Below, piece by piece: positions 1-5,921 of a stretch of 6,015 nucleotides of DNA. Numbering within the stretch: position 1 is the stretch's first letter; each line of letters opens with the position of its first letter. The notes under the pieces were generated by a model. The model was given only the letters and a program-made list of their open reading frames with translations, did not search any database and was not told the origin of the DNA. Origin of the DNA: Melioribacter roseus (lineage in GTDB: Bacteria > Bacteroidota > Ignavibacteria > Ignavibacteriales > Melioribacteraceae); NCBI GenBank assembly GCA_020724325.1, contig DYHC01000035.1, forward strand, positions 5,106 through 11,120, written 5' to 3'. The position numbers and the translations under genes are program-made.

Positions 1-790
1 CACCTTTTGTTGCAGAAAATGCAAACGTTGGAATTAATCCGCCTTTTGTTATTGCTGCTTTCAGTCCGGCATTTAATTCTTCGTCAGTAAGTGTTCCTTC
101 TTCAAAAAATTTATTCATTAATTCTTCGGATGATTCAGCAACTTTCTCTATCAATTCCTCTCTAAGTTTATGTGCTTGTGATTTTAAGTCATCGGGAACT
201 TCACTTTCAGTAACCTTCTTAGACCCGGCATCGCCATATGTTGCAACTTTCATTTTAACCAGATCTACAACAGCGTTAAAGTTCAATCCTTCTTTAACAG
301 GGAATGAAACAACAGTAACATCGGAACCGAGACGGTTTTTAGCTTGCTGAACAGTTTCAAAAAACCTCGAATGCTCATTATCTACTTTGTTAATTATTAC
401 GGCAGCGGGAAGTTTATTCTTCTTTACTAATTCCCAGGTTAAATCTGTACCTACTTCAATTCCTTCAGCACTTTTAATAACCGAGACTCCAAGATCAGCA
501 ACCTGAAGACTGGAAATAACTTGTCCAATAAAATCGGGGAAACCCGGTGTATCGATTAAATTAATTTTGTTAATATTCCAATCAAGATGAAGCGGAGAAG
601 CAGAAATTGAAATCTGCCTATCAATTTCATTTTGATTAAAATCGGAAGTAGTATTTCCGTCTTCAATTTTTCCTATTCGATTAATTTCACCAGCCGTAAA
701 CAATAACAATTCAGAAATAGTAGTTTTTCCACTTCCACCATGACCAACAAACGCTATATTTCTTATAGCTTCTGGATTATACTCTTTCAA
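1..790 (-). CDS. fusA2: EF-G-like translational GTPase (EF-G2 type), N-terminal part, cut by window edge
   Basis: Paralogue of elongation factor G; only the GTP-binding domain and the start of what follows it (263 codons) are in the window. Visible motifs: P-loop GHGGSGKT (residues 16-23), DTPG (80-83), NKVD (134-137) and a G5-like SATKG near the cut end. Two features separate it from canonical EF-G. Switch I reads DRQISIS instead of ERGITI, and the switch II histidine of DTPGHVDF is replaced (DTPGFPDF, Phe84). Both are typical of the EF-G-like/EF-G2 family, whose cellular role is not settled; the SAEGIEVGT segment (107-115) also fits that family. The start is TTG: an AAGGAG ribosome site lies 8 bp upstream, and an in-frame TAA at 803-805 rules out a longer form. 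It is the third gene of the YtxH/DUF948-like operon, 29 bp after the previous stop. The family is certain; ordinary EF-G is unlikely given both substitutions. Confidence 0.9.
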   Translation of the reverse strand, partial: MKEYNPEAIRNIAFVGHGGSGKTTISELLLFTAGEINRIGKIEDGNTTSDFNQNEIDRQISISASPLHLDWNINKINLIDTPGFPDFIGQVISSLQVADLGVSVIKSAEGIEVGTDLTWELVKKNKLPAAVIINKVDNEHSRFFETVQQAKNRLGSDVTVVSFPVKEGLNFNAVVDLVKMKVATYGDAGSKKVTESEVPDDLKSQAHKLREELIEKVAESSEELMNKFFEEGTLTDEELNAGLKAAITKGGLIPTFAFSATKG

Positions 791-798
791 TATGATAT

Positions 799-804
799 CT
801 CCTT
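799..804 (-). promoter_or_regulatory. Ribosome binding site for the EF-G-like gene
   Basis: On the minus strand this reads AAGGAG, 8 bases before the TTG at 790-788. It fixes the non-ATG start: the next in-frame upstream codons include a stop (803-805, overlapping this site), and no ATG fits. It lies in the 29-bp gap after the DUF948-like gene, so the GTPase gene has its own strong translation signal within the operon. Confidence 0.75.
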
Positions 805-819
805 ACAATGAACTATAGA

Positions 820-1200
820 TTAATTTCTTTTAAAAGTCTGCCAGAAAGCTGAAATACCTTTTATAAATGCTTTCAGATTTTTGATGAGATCTTTGGCAGG
901 ATTTTCCGTATCGCGGATAAGGTTCAGATTTTTAAAACCAGAAACTTTCTCCTTCATTTTTTTTAAAGTATTGTCTATTTCATCCCAATAATTTTCTGCT
1001 TCTGTAACAATTTTATTTGCTCTTCTGGAAATTTCATTAAGCTGATCTAAAACTGGGTAGGACTTATTAATAAAATTGTGAAAATCTGAACTAACGGCTT
1101 CAACTTTCTTAAGTAAATTTTTTAATATAAAAATTAGATAGATACATAAAGCCGAAGCCGATAGTATTAATATGATTAGGAATAGATCAATGATCGTCAT
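820..1200 (-). CDS. DUF948-like single-pass membrane protein
   Basis: Protein of 126 residues. Residues 3-27 form one hydrophobic membrane segment (IIDLFLIILILSASALCIYL and on), followed by a basic KNLLKK stop-transfer stretch. The rest is charged and helical with coiled-coil character (about 30-90, e.g. DQLNEISRRANKIVTEAENYWDEIDNTLKK in outline), ending in a short hydrophobic-aromatic patch (FIKGISAFWQTFKRN). This plan, an N-terminal anchor plus a helical cytoplasmic or periplasmic rod, matches the DUF948 group, often labelled general stress protein; biochemical function is unknown. The start follows the YtxH-domain stop by 6 bp, and its only ribosome-site candidate (AAGAG) overlaps that stop codon, so translational coupling is likely. 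Pairing of YtxH and DUF948 proteins is recurrent in bacteria. The family call rests on layout more than on a diagnostic motif. Confidence 0.7.
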   Translation of the reverse strand: MTIIDLFLIILILSASALCIYLIFILKNLLKKVEAVSSDFHNFINKSYPVLDQLNEISRRANKIVTEAENYWDEIDNTLKKMKEKVSGFKNLNLIRDTENPAKDLIKNLKAFIKGISAFWQTFKRN

Positions 1201-1206
1201 GATCTC

Positions 1207-1623
1207 TTAAGCTTCTTTTTCAGACCGGTAAGCATCCATACCGGCTTTAATAGCAGATTTTAATCGCTCGCCCTCTTTTTCAATTTTCACTTTCCCAGTC
1301 TCAACTGCGTGCCCGGCTTTATCTTTAGCATCGCTAAGAATTTTTTCTGCTTCACCTAAAAGCGCATCAACTTTTTCTTTAGCATCAGAAACTAATTTTT
1401 CCGATTTTTTTTTACCTTCGTTTATTAATTGCGAAGCTTTGTCTTTAGCACTTGCAAGGTATTGTTCGGCATCTTCAAGAAAATCCTGCGACTTATTTTT
1501 AATATCCTCGCGCAATTCTTTACCGGATTTTGGAGCAAAAAGGAGTGCAATTATTGATCCTACGGCAGCTCCAGTAAGAAAACCGATTAATAAACCTTTT
1601 CCAATTCCATTATCGTCACGCAT
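1207..1623 (-). CDS. YtxH-domain membrane-anchored helical protein
   Basis: Protein of 138 residues with a classic YtxH N-terminus: a glycine-rich membrane segment (residues 8-29, GKGLLIGFLTGAAVGSIIAL) directly followed by the signature LLFAPKSGKELREDI (27-41). Residues 42-138 are a long amphipathic, alanine/lysine/glutamate-rich helix with loosely repeated units (SAKDKAS at 58, SDAKEKV at 79, SDAKDKA at 97), resembling LEA or apolipoprotein-like repeats. YtxH proteins are small envelope or stress proteins of unknown biochemical activity. The ATG is well supported by GGAGG 6 bases upstream. It is first in a probable three-gene operon with the DUF948-like gene and the EF-G-like gene, behind a sigma70-like promoter at 1659-1687. 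The family call is firm; a stress-related envelope role is inferred from the family only. Confidence 0.87.
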   Translation of the reverse strand: MRDDNGIGKGLLIGFLTGAAVGSIIALLFAPKSGKELREDIKNKSQDFLEDAEQYLASAKDKASQLINEGKKKSEKLVSDAKEKVDALLGEAEKILSDAKDKAGHAVETGKVKIEKEGERLKSAIKAGMDAYRSEKEA

Positions 1624-1629
1624 CTTAAA

Positions 1630-1634
1630 CCTCC
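1630..1634 (-). promoter_or_regulatory. Ribosome binding site for the YtxH-domain gene
   Basis: Minus strand reads GGAGG, 6 bases before the ATG at 1623-1621. It is the strongest Shine-Dalgarno match in the window and confirms the start chosen for this gene. Confidence 0.8.
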
Positions 1635-1658
1635 ATTTTTATATGATTTAGGCGGTGC

Positions 1659-1687
1659 AAAATAATAATGATGTGCTCTAAAATCAA
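1659..1687 (-). promoter_or_regulatory. Probable sigma70-type promoter of the YtxH/DUF948-like/EF-G-like operon
   Basis: On the minus strand TTGATT (1687-1682) and TATTTT (1664-1659) are separated by exactly 17 bases, each matching 4 of 6 consensus positions. Transcription would begin near 1652, leaving a leader of about 28 bases that contains the GGAGG site. The -10 region, TATTTTG, also approaches the Bacteroidetes TAnnTTTG element but is one base short. It has the same architecture as the better promoter at 5893-5921. The region is AT-rich, so a chance match is possible. Confidence 0.4.
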
Positions 1688-1698
1688 GGATAGGTAAG

Positions 1699-1712
1699 TC
1701 GTTTTGAAACGA
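1699..1712. repeat. Small inverted repeat upstream of the operon promoter
   Basis: TCGTTT, two bases, AAACGA: a perfect 6-bp inverted repeat centred about 53 bases upstream of the inferred start of the YtxH operon transcript. The position suits an activator or other DNA-binding protein. There is no neighbouring regulator gene to pair with it, and a 6-bp repeat can arise by chance. Confidence 0.3.
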
Positions 1713-2046
1713 TTATGTGAACGAGTGTTAATAAGCGTAGGAAGAAAGCATGAGTCAAGAAGCAAGAGGTCATAAATACGAAATCAGAATGCGGCTCAGC
1801 TAAAATTTGTGGGAATCTGTTAAATCCGTGTTACTTCGTGATCTATTCTGTAACCTAAAACGTGAAAAGTGAAACCCGCGCAAATGACGGCGGGCAGACG
1901 GGAGACGTGACAAAGGCTTGAAAAAATTGTTGGTAATTAGAATATGTTATGTTAAATTGAAGCGAAAAAATAGATTCAATTTGTGAAAAGCTGTAGTTAA
2001 ACTCTACCAGACAATTATTAGCTATTGAAGAAATTCCATAAGCCGG
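1713..2046. other. Intergenic region with degenerate, repeat-like sequence; no gene seen
   Basis: No open frame with coding character in either direction. From about 1735 to 1910 the plus strand is made of short, purine-rich, imperfectly recurring words (AGTCAAGAAGCAAGAGGTCA; GGGAATCTGTTAAATCCGTG; CGTGAAAAGTGAAA; GACGGGAGACGTGA), unlike the flanking AT-rich DNA. A small GC-rich hairpin, CCCGC (1875-1879) with GCGGG (1890-1894), sits inside it. The look is that of a decayed intergenic repeat family rather than a transposon: there are no terminal inverted repeats and no transposase remnant. From 1921 to 2046 the sequence is plain AT-rich with nothing recognisable. Confidence 0.4.
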
Positions 2047-2090
2047 AGTAAAATAAGCATGCCCTATGAATAATGCTTACTACTTTTTTT
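2047..2090 (-). terminator. Hairpin terminator after the isocitrate dehydrogenase gene, possibly bidirectional
   Basis: TAAGCAT (2054-2060) pairs perfectly with ATGCTTA (2073-2079) around a 12-base loop, and AGTA (2047-2050) can pair with TACT (2081-2084) to extend the stem. Read on the minus strand it begins 37 bases past the isocitrate dehydrogenase stop and is followed by a short TTTT run. Read on the plus strand it is followed by seven Ts (2084-2090), a better tail, although no plus-strand gene precedes it. It is most simply the terminator of the upstream gene. Confidence 0.45.
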
Positions 2091-2116
2091 CATTATAGTT
2101 ACCAAATTATTCAACA

Positions 2117-4342
2117 TTACATTTCATCAATAATTCTATTCAACGTGCTGCTCGGTCTCATTACAGAAAACGCTTTTTCATCATCTGGCATATAATAACC
2201 GCCAAGATCTGCTGGTTTACCCTGAACAGCTAACAATTCTTCCACAATTTTCTTTTCGTTGGTTTCAATCTCTTCGGCAATTTTTGTAAAACGGTTTTTC
2301 ATTTCAATGTCATCATTCTGCTCAGCTAAAGCTTGTGTCCAATAATAAGCAAGATAAAATGAGCTTCCACGGTTATCAATTTCATTTACTTTACGGCAAG
2401 GTGATTTGGAATTCTCAAGATATTTCCCGATCGCTTTATCAAGAGCGTCAGCTAATATTTTTGCTTTAATATTTTTTGTCTTATCGTAAATCATTTCCAG
2501 AGCCGGAACGAGAGCATTGTATTCGCCAAGTGAATCCCACCGTAAATGATTTTCTTTTAATAATTGCTGAACATGCTTTGGTGCAGAACCACCAGCGCCG
2601 GTTTCGAAAAGTCCGCCTCCGTTTAACAAAGGAATTATTGAAAGCATTTTAGCACTGGTTCCTAATTCGAGTATCGGGAATAAATCAGTTAAATAATCAC
2701 GCAGAACATTTCCTGTTACAGAAATTGTATCCAATCCTTTACGTGTTCTATAGAGTGTGTATTTCATTGCATCAACCGGTTTAAGAATTTTTATTTCGAG
2801 TCCGGTTGTATCATAATCGGGTAAATATTTTTTAACCTTTGCAATAATTTCTTTATCGTGACCTCTCTTTTCATCGAGCCAGAAAATTGCCGGTGTTGAG
2901 GATAATTTCGCTCTATTAACAGCAAGTTTAATCCAATCTTTTATGGCTTCATCTTTTGTTTGGCACATTCTAAATATATCACCCGACTCGACTAGTTGTT
3001 CAAGTAGAATTTCATTTTTAGAATTTACTACACGGACAGATCCATTTCCTATAACTTCAAAAGTCTTATCGTGCGAACCATATTCTTCAGCTTTCAATGC
3101 CATTAATCCTACATTTGATACAGCACCCATTGTTGCCGGGTCGAACTGCCTTTTTGCTTTTGCATCTTCTATTATTTCCTGATACATCGTAGCATAACAA
3201 CGGTCCGGAATCATTGCGATACAATCCTGTAATTCATCTTTACTATTCCACATTTTACCGCCGTCACGGATAATATTCGGCATCGATGCATCAATTATAA
3301 CATCATTCGGAAGATGCAGATTTGTTTTACCGGTTCTTGTATCAACCATTGCCAGAGAAGCATTTGTATCCATAATTTTATTTATATCATTCTCAATCTC
3401 AGTTCTTTTTTCATCAGGTAATTTTTTAATTTTTTCAAAAATATCCATCAATCCGTTATTAACATTTGCGCCAATTTCTTTCAATGTGTCAGCATGTTTT
3501 TCGAATGCATCTTTGAAATAGACATAAACTGCATGACCAAACATAATAGGATCGGATACTTTCATCATTGTTGCTTTAAGGTGAAGCGAAAGAAGTATGT
3601 TATCTTTTTTTGCTGCTTCAATTTGTTCTGAGTAGAATTTTCTTAATTCCTTAACATTCATAACCGATGCATCAATCACTTCTCCAGTAAGCAGTTTCAA
3701 TTTTTCCTTTAGAACCGAGACATTTCCATTATTATCAATAAATTCGATCCTCACAACATCGTCATTTTTTAGTGTAATAGATTTTTCAGTTCCATAAAAA
3801 TCTTTTTGATTCATATGTGCAACACGAGTTTTTGAACCCGATTGAGGCCACGGCTTCATCATTTTATGAGGATATTTTTGCGCAAATTTTTTAACCGATG
3901 CGGATGCTCTTCTATCCGAATTCCCTTCTCTTAAAACCGGATTAACAGCCGAACCTAAAACTCTGGAATATCTATTTTTGATCTCTCTTTCGGCGTCTGT
4001 TTTTGGTTCTTCAGGATAGTCCGGAATATTATAACCTTTTGCTTGTAATTCTTTAATAGCTTCCTGAAGCTGGGGAACTGTTGCACTTATGTTAGGAAGT
4101 TTGATAATAATTGCATCCGGTTTTTTAGCATTTTCTCCCAGCTCGGTTAAGTAATCCTGGATTTTCTGTTCTGCAGTTAAATTATCCGGGAAGTTTGCAA
4201 TAATTCTTCCAGCTAACGATATATCCTTTTCCTCAACGTCTATTCCAGTCCCTTTTACAAATGATTGCAATATGGGTAGAAAACTATATGAAGCTAATGC
4301 CGGGGCTTCATCAATCTTTGTCCATATAATTTTAGTTGTCAT
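2117..4342 (-). CDS. icd: Monomeric NADP-dependent isocitrate dehydrogenase
   Basis: Converts isocitrate and NADP+ to 2-oxoglutarate, CO2 and NADPH in the TCA cycle (or the reverse in reductive carbon fixation); cytoplasmic and Mg/Mn-dependent. At 741 residues it has the usual length of the monomeric (IDH-II) family and aligns from end to end. By comparison with the Azotobacter vinelandii enzyme, the key residues are present: isocitrate binding Ser131, Asn134, Arg138 and Arg144 ([15 protein letters not shown]); catalytic Lys256 and Tyr421; metal ligands Asp351, Asp549 and Asp553; substrate Arg548; and NADP-binding His590, Arg601 and Arg650. The ATG starts a standard N-terminus ([20 protein letters not shown]), but only a weak GGAT lies upstream. 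It stands alone, with large gaps on both sides and a hairpin terminator downstream. No convincing promoter of its own was found. It is unrelated in sequence to the homodimeric Icd. Confidence 0.97.
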   Translation of the reverse strand: MTTKIIWTKIDEAPALASYSFLPILQSFVKGTGIDVEEKDISLAGRIIANFPDNLTAEQKIQDYLTELGENAKKPDAIIIKLPNISATVPQLQEAIKELQAKGYNIPDYPEEPKTDAEREIKNRYSRVLGSAVNPVLREGNSDRRASASVKKFAQKYPHKMMKPWPQSGSKTRVAHMNQKDFYGTEKSITLKNDDVVRIEFIDNNGNVSVLKEKLKLLTGEVIDASVMNVKELRKFYSEQIEAAKKDNILLSLHLKATMMKVSDPIMFGHAVYVYFKDAFEKHADTLKEIGANVNNGLMDIFEKIKKLPDEKRTEIENDINKIMDTNASLAMVDTRTGKTNLHLPNDVIIDASMPNIIRDGGKMWNSKDELQDCIAMIPDRCYATMYQEIIEDAKAKRQFDPATMGAVSNVGLMALKAEEYGSHDKTFEVIGNGSVRVVNSKNEILLEQLVESGDIFRMCQTKDEAIKDWIKLAVNRAKLSSTPAIFWLDEKRGHDKEIIAKVKKYLPDYDTTGLEIKILKPVDAMKYTLYRTRKGLDTISVTGNVLRDYLTDLFPILELGTSAKMLSIIPLLNGGGLFETGAGGSAPKHVQQLLKENHLRWDSLGEYNALVPALEMIYDKTKNIKAKILADALDKAIGKYLENSKSPCRKVNEIDNRGSSFYLAYYWTQALAEQNDDIEMKNRFTKIAEEIETNEKKIVEELLAVQGKPADLGGYYMPDDEKAFSVMRPSSTLNRIIDEM

Positions 4343-4418
4343 TCAATTTATCCGGTTATTAAAAACTATTTTTTGAAAAATTATTCTTTGTGTTGTCTAT
4401 GAAAGAAAAATATAATTG

Positions 4419-4447
4419 TTGATCAAAATAAAAACTCCATCTATAAC
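4419..4447 (+). promoter_or_regulatory. Promoter-like element pointing into the gene-free gap
   Basis: TTGATC (4419-4424) and TATAAC (4442-4447) are separated by exactly 17 bases (4 of 6 and 5 of 6 consensus matches). Transcription would start near 4454 and run away from isocitrate dehydrogenase, antisense to the direction of all genes here. The -35 lies in the palindrome TTGATCAA, so the same bases also give TTGATC on the minus strand, where, however, no good -10 follows. A chance match in AT-rich DNA cannot be excluded. Confidence 0.3.
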
Positions 4448-4507
4448 GCAACAGATCCAAATTTCCTATTTGATGCAATGTTATTTTCCTTTGATATACC
4501 GCCGCTA

Positions 4508-4523
4508 ACCAAAATTATTTGGT
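4508..4523. repeat. 16-bp palindrome, operator-like or RNA hairpin
   Basis: ACCAAA, four bases (ATTA), TTTGGT: perfect 6-bp arms. It lies about 165 bp upstream of the isocitrate dehydrogenase start, rather far for a simple operator, and inside the possible plus-strand transcript, where it would fold as a hairpin. The left arm recurs at 4548-4553. Confidence 0.3.
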
Positions 4524-4721
4524 GTTTCTGCTTTTACACGATATAGAACCAAAACTTCTAAACTGCATCTTCAATTTTTCGATAAAGCGTAAACAAACAC
4601 CGGGAATAAAATTGTAATGCTCAAATCAAAATTAATTAGAATAAGCTAAAATGCAAAACATTCAAAAACGATTAGTAGATATGTAAAAAGAATCATAAAA
4701 AAAACTGTTCAAGCTGTAATA

Positions 4722-4745
4722 AACCGCAGAAACCGGTTCTTTTTT
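4722..4745 (+). terminator. Terminator-like hairpin on the plus strand
   Basis: AACCG (4722-4726) pairs with CGGTT (4734-4738) around a 7-base loop, followed by CT and a run of Ts (4740-4745). The stem is short, so efficiency is doubtful. On the minus strand it lacks a T tail and so does not serve as a terminator for maf. No plus-strand gene precedes it; it could end the hypothetical transcript that starts near 4454. Confidence 0.3.
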
Positions 4746-4851
4746 AATAGGATCTAATGCTAAATCGAATTCAGAACAAAATGGAAATACAAAAAATATT
4801 GCTGCTGTTACGAAGCCAAACTGATCTGTTTTTTAAAGATTTAAAGTCACC

Positions 4852-5430
4852 TCACAAAATATCTACTAAGGATTTATAGAGTTTAGCAAGCGGCAAACCA
4901 ACCACGTTATAATAGCAGCCGTTAATTCTTTTGACAAACACTGCCCCAAAATCATCTTGAATTCCATATGCACCGGCTTTATCCATAGGACTTCCGGATT
5001 TAATATAATCATACATTTCTTTTTTGGTTAGCCGTTTAAAGGTAACCGATGTTTTCTCATAACCCAGGATTTTCTTTTTGCTGACTGTATTAAAAACTAC
5101 AAATCCTGTGTAAACCTGGTGAGTCTTTGCGCTTAGTCTCGATAAGATATTAAATGCATCTTTTTTGTTTTTAGGTTTACCGATTATTTCATTATTGAGT
5201 ACAACAATTGTATCTGCGGTTATAACAATTCCTTTACTAACTTTTACTACAGCAAGACGCGATTTATGTTCTGCAAGTCTTTTTACTGTTTGGACTGGAT
5301 GTTCGCCGTCTAAAATTTCTTCGTTAAAATCAACAGCAAAAGCCCTGAATTTTATTCCCAATTGCTTTAATAATTTTTTTCTGCGCGGAGATCTGGACGC
5401 TAAATAAATAGGAAGATTACTATTAATCAT
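4852..5430 (-). CDS. maf: Maf-family nucleoside triphosphate pyrophosphatase (dTTP/UTP type)
   Basis: Hydrolyses non-canonical or excess nucleoside triphosphates to monophosphate and pyrophosphate, a nucleotide-pool sanitation role; cytoplasmic. At 192 residues it has the full family length. Motifs in order: LASRSPRR (10-17) at the nucleotide site, EHKSR-type helix (54-58), ADTIV (72-76) with the likely catalytic Asp73, GKP (84-86), HQVYTG (104-109), DKAGAYGIQ (150-158) and NVVGLPL (175-181). The SRSPRR and YGIQ forms fit the YhdE-like dTTP/UTP pyrophosphatase branch rather than the YceF (m7GTP) branch. The chosen ATG is the only sensible start, placing LAS at the usual distance; a weak AAGAA precedes it. 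It follows the fibronectin-III-like gene by 54 bp with no terminator between, so it probably shares that gene's promoter. The stop is TGA. Confidence 0.95.
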   Translation of the reverse strand: MINSNLPIYLASRSPRRKKLLKQLGIKFRAFAVDFNEEILDGEHPVQTVKRLAEHKSRLAVVKVSKGIVITADTIVVLNNEIIGKPKNKKDAFNILSRLSAKTHQVYTGFVVFNTVSKKKILGYEKTSVTFKRLTKKEMYDYIKSGSPMDKAGAYGIQDDFGAVFVKRINGCYYNVVGLPLAKLYKSLVDIL

Positions 5431-5484
5431 TTTCTTACAAGATAATTAATTGGAAATGGAAAATTCTGTAGGGCAAAAATCGCA

Positions 5485-5874
5485 TTAACGAAACAGGGCT
5501 TTTATACTACCCCAGGTTCTCTTAACGCTGGATACGTTATGATAAACCGATTGAATCCCTGAATAAGAAATAGAGCCGTCATTATCAACAATCTTAAGTC
5601 GGTAGGAATATACTGCATCTAAAGTCTTGAAAGCAGATTGATCAACATACTGGTAATTCTTATCGCTCCTTGGTTCAACTATGGCTATCTCAAAGAAATT
5701 TCCATCTGCTGATCTTCTTTCAACTACAAAATGTTTCAGGTTGGTTTCTGTGGCTGTCTGCCAATTCAAAACTACATTTCCATTCAGACTTTTTGCGGTA
5801 AACCTGATAAGTTCAACACCGGAGTAAACCACCGTTATTGAAATCAGGAACAATATGAGCACTTTGGATTTCAT
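5485..5874 (-). CDS. Small secreted protein with one fibronectin-III-like domain
   Basis: Protein of 129 residues from the ATG at 5874. Residues 1-18 look like a signal peptide (MKSKV, hydrophobic LILFLISITVV, then YSG as a possible cleavage region). Residues 21-111 form a fibronectin-III-like beta domain with the signature LNWQTATETN (36-45), FVVERR (49-54), DGNFFEI (57-63), YVD (76-78) and YSYRLKIVDNDGSISYS (89-105), familiar as the module before type IX sorting domains in large Bacteroidota/Ignavibacteriota surface proteins. Here it stands alone with no sorting domain; the tail (VKRTWGSIKALFR) is basic and aromatic. An in-frame TTG at 5892 would add six residues, but it directly abuts the -10 box of the promoter at 5893-5921 and would lie upstream of the expected transcript start, so the ATG is preferred. 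Function is unknown. It is likely co-transcribed with maf. Confidence 0.8.
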   Translation of the reverse strand: MKSKVLILFLISITVVYSGVELIRFTAKSLNGNVVLNWQTATETNLKHFVVERRSADGNFFEIAIVEPRSDKNYQYVDQSAFKTLDAVYSYRLKIVDNDGSISYSGIQSVYHNVSSVKRTWGSIKALFR

Positions 5875-5892
5875 ATTCAATTTTCTGCTCAA

Positions 5893-5921
5893 AATATATT
5901 CTTAAACGATAACTTTGTCAA
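5893..5921 (-). promoter_or_regulatory. Strong sigma70-type promoter for the fibronectin-III-like gene and maf
   Basis: Minus strand: TTGACA (5921-5916), a perfect -35, 17 bases, then TATATT (5898-5893), 5 of 6 for the -10. The expected transcript start is near 5886, giving a leader of only about 12 bases before the ATG at 5874. It is the best promoter match in the window and settles which start codon the following gene can use. Confidence 0.65.

Larger units (their letters stand above)
4454..4745 (+). ncRNA. Speculative intergenic transcript of about 290 nt
   Basis: This is the interval framed by the plus-strand promoter-like element at 4419-4447 and the terminator-like hairpin ending at 4745. 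Inside it, ACCAAA (4508-4513) and TTTGGT (4518-4523) form a tight hairpin, a second copy of AACCAAAA (4547-4554) could compete for the same partner, and GGTGTTT (4521-4527) is complementary to AAACACC (4595-4601). The only small frames are of 11 and 22 codons (the latter 4478-4546, hydrophobic, no ribosome site), so a coding role is unlikely. It matches no RNA family I know. All of this is inference from short motifs. Confidence 0.15.
4343..4851. other. 509-bp gap without a protein gene
   Basis: This gap lies between the maf stop and the isocitrate dehydrogenase start, is very AT-rich, and has frequent stops in all frames. It must hold the isocitrate dehydrogenase promoter, but no good -35/-10 pair is visible on the minus strand. 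On the plus strand it holds a promoter-like element (4419-4447), a palindrome (4508-4523) and a terminator-like hairpin (4722-4745), listed separately. No tRNA-like or riboswitch fold was recognised, and no remnant of a known gene. From 4746 to 4851 I see nothing. Confidence 0.5.

Noticed and set aside
1439..1651. Plus-strand open frame of 70 codons
   Set aside because: It lies antisense to the well-supported YtxH-domain gene, whose ribosome site, family signature and repeats are clear; the translation has low-complexity Ser/Arg composition and no family resemblance.
1750..1803. 17-codon plus-strand frame starting at ATG 1750 behind a purine-rich GGAAGAAAGC
   Set aside because: It lies within the repeat-like island, where purine-rich words mimic ribosome sites; the peptide has no recognisable character.
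1735..1910. CRISPR array or insertion-sequence remnant
   Set aside because: No regularly spaced identical repeats, no terminal inverted repeats, no target duplication and no transposase-like frame.
2943..3182. Plus-strand open frame of 79 codons inside isocitrate dehydrogenase
   Set aside because: It is wholly antisense to a conserved enzyme, with no ribosome site and a Ser/Phe-rich composition typical of the shadow strand.
4343..4440. Minus-strand promoter for isocitrate dehydrogenase using TTGATC at 4426-4421
   Set aside because: At spacings of 16 to 18 bases the -10 positions read TTTCAT, TTCATA and TCATAG, all poor matches, so no promoter is called.
4478..4546. 22-codon hydrophobic plus-strand frame in the 4343-4851 gap
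   Set aside because: No ribosome binding site, and the codons look like random AT-rich sequence; it could only matter if the speculative transcript exists.
5165..5407. Plus-strand open frame of 80 codons inside maf
   Set aside because: It is antisense to conserved Maf motifs, with no independent support.
5890..5892. TTG as the start of the fibronectin-III-like gene
   Set aside because: It abuts the -10 box and would precede the expected transcript start; the ATG at 5874 gives a cleaner signal peptide.
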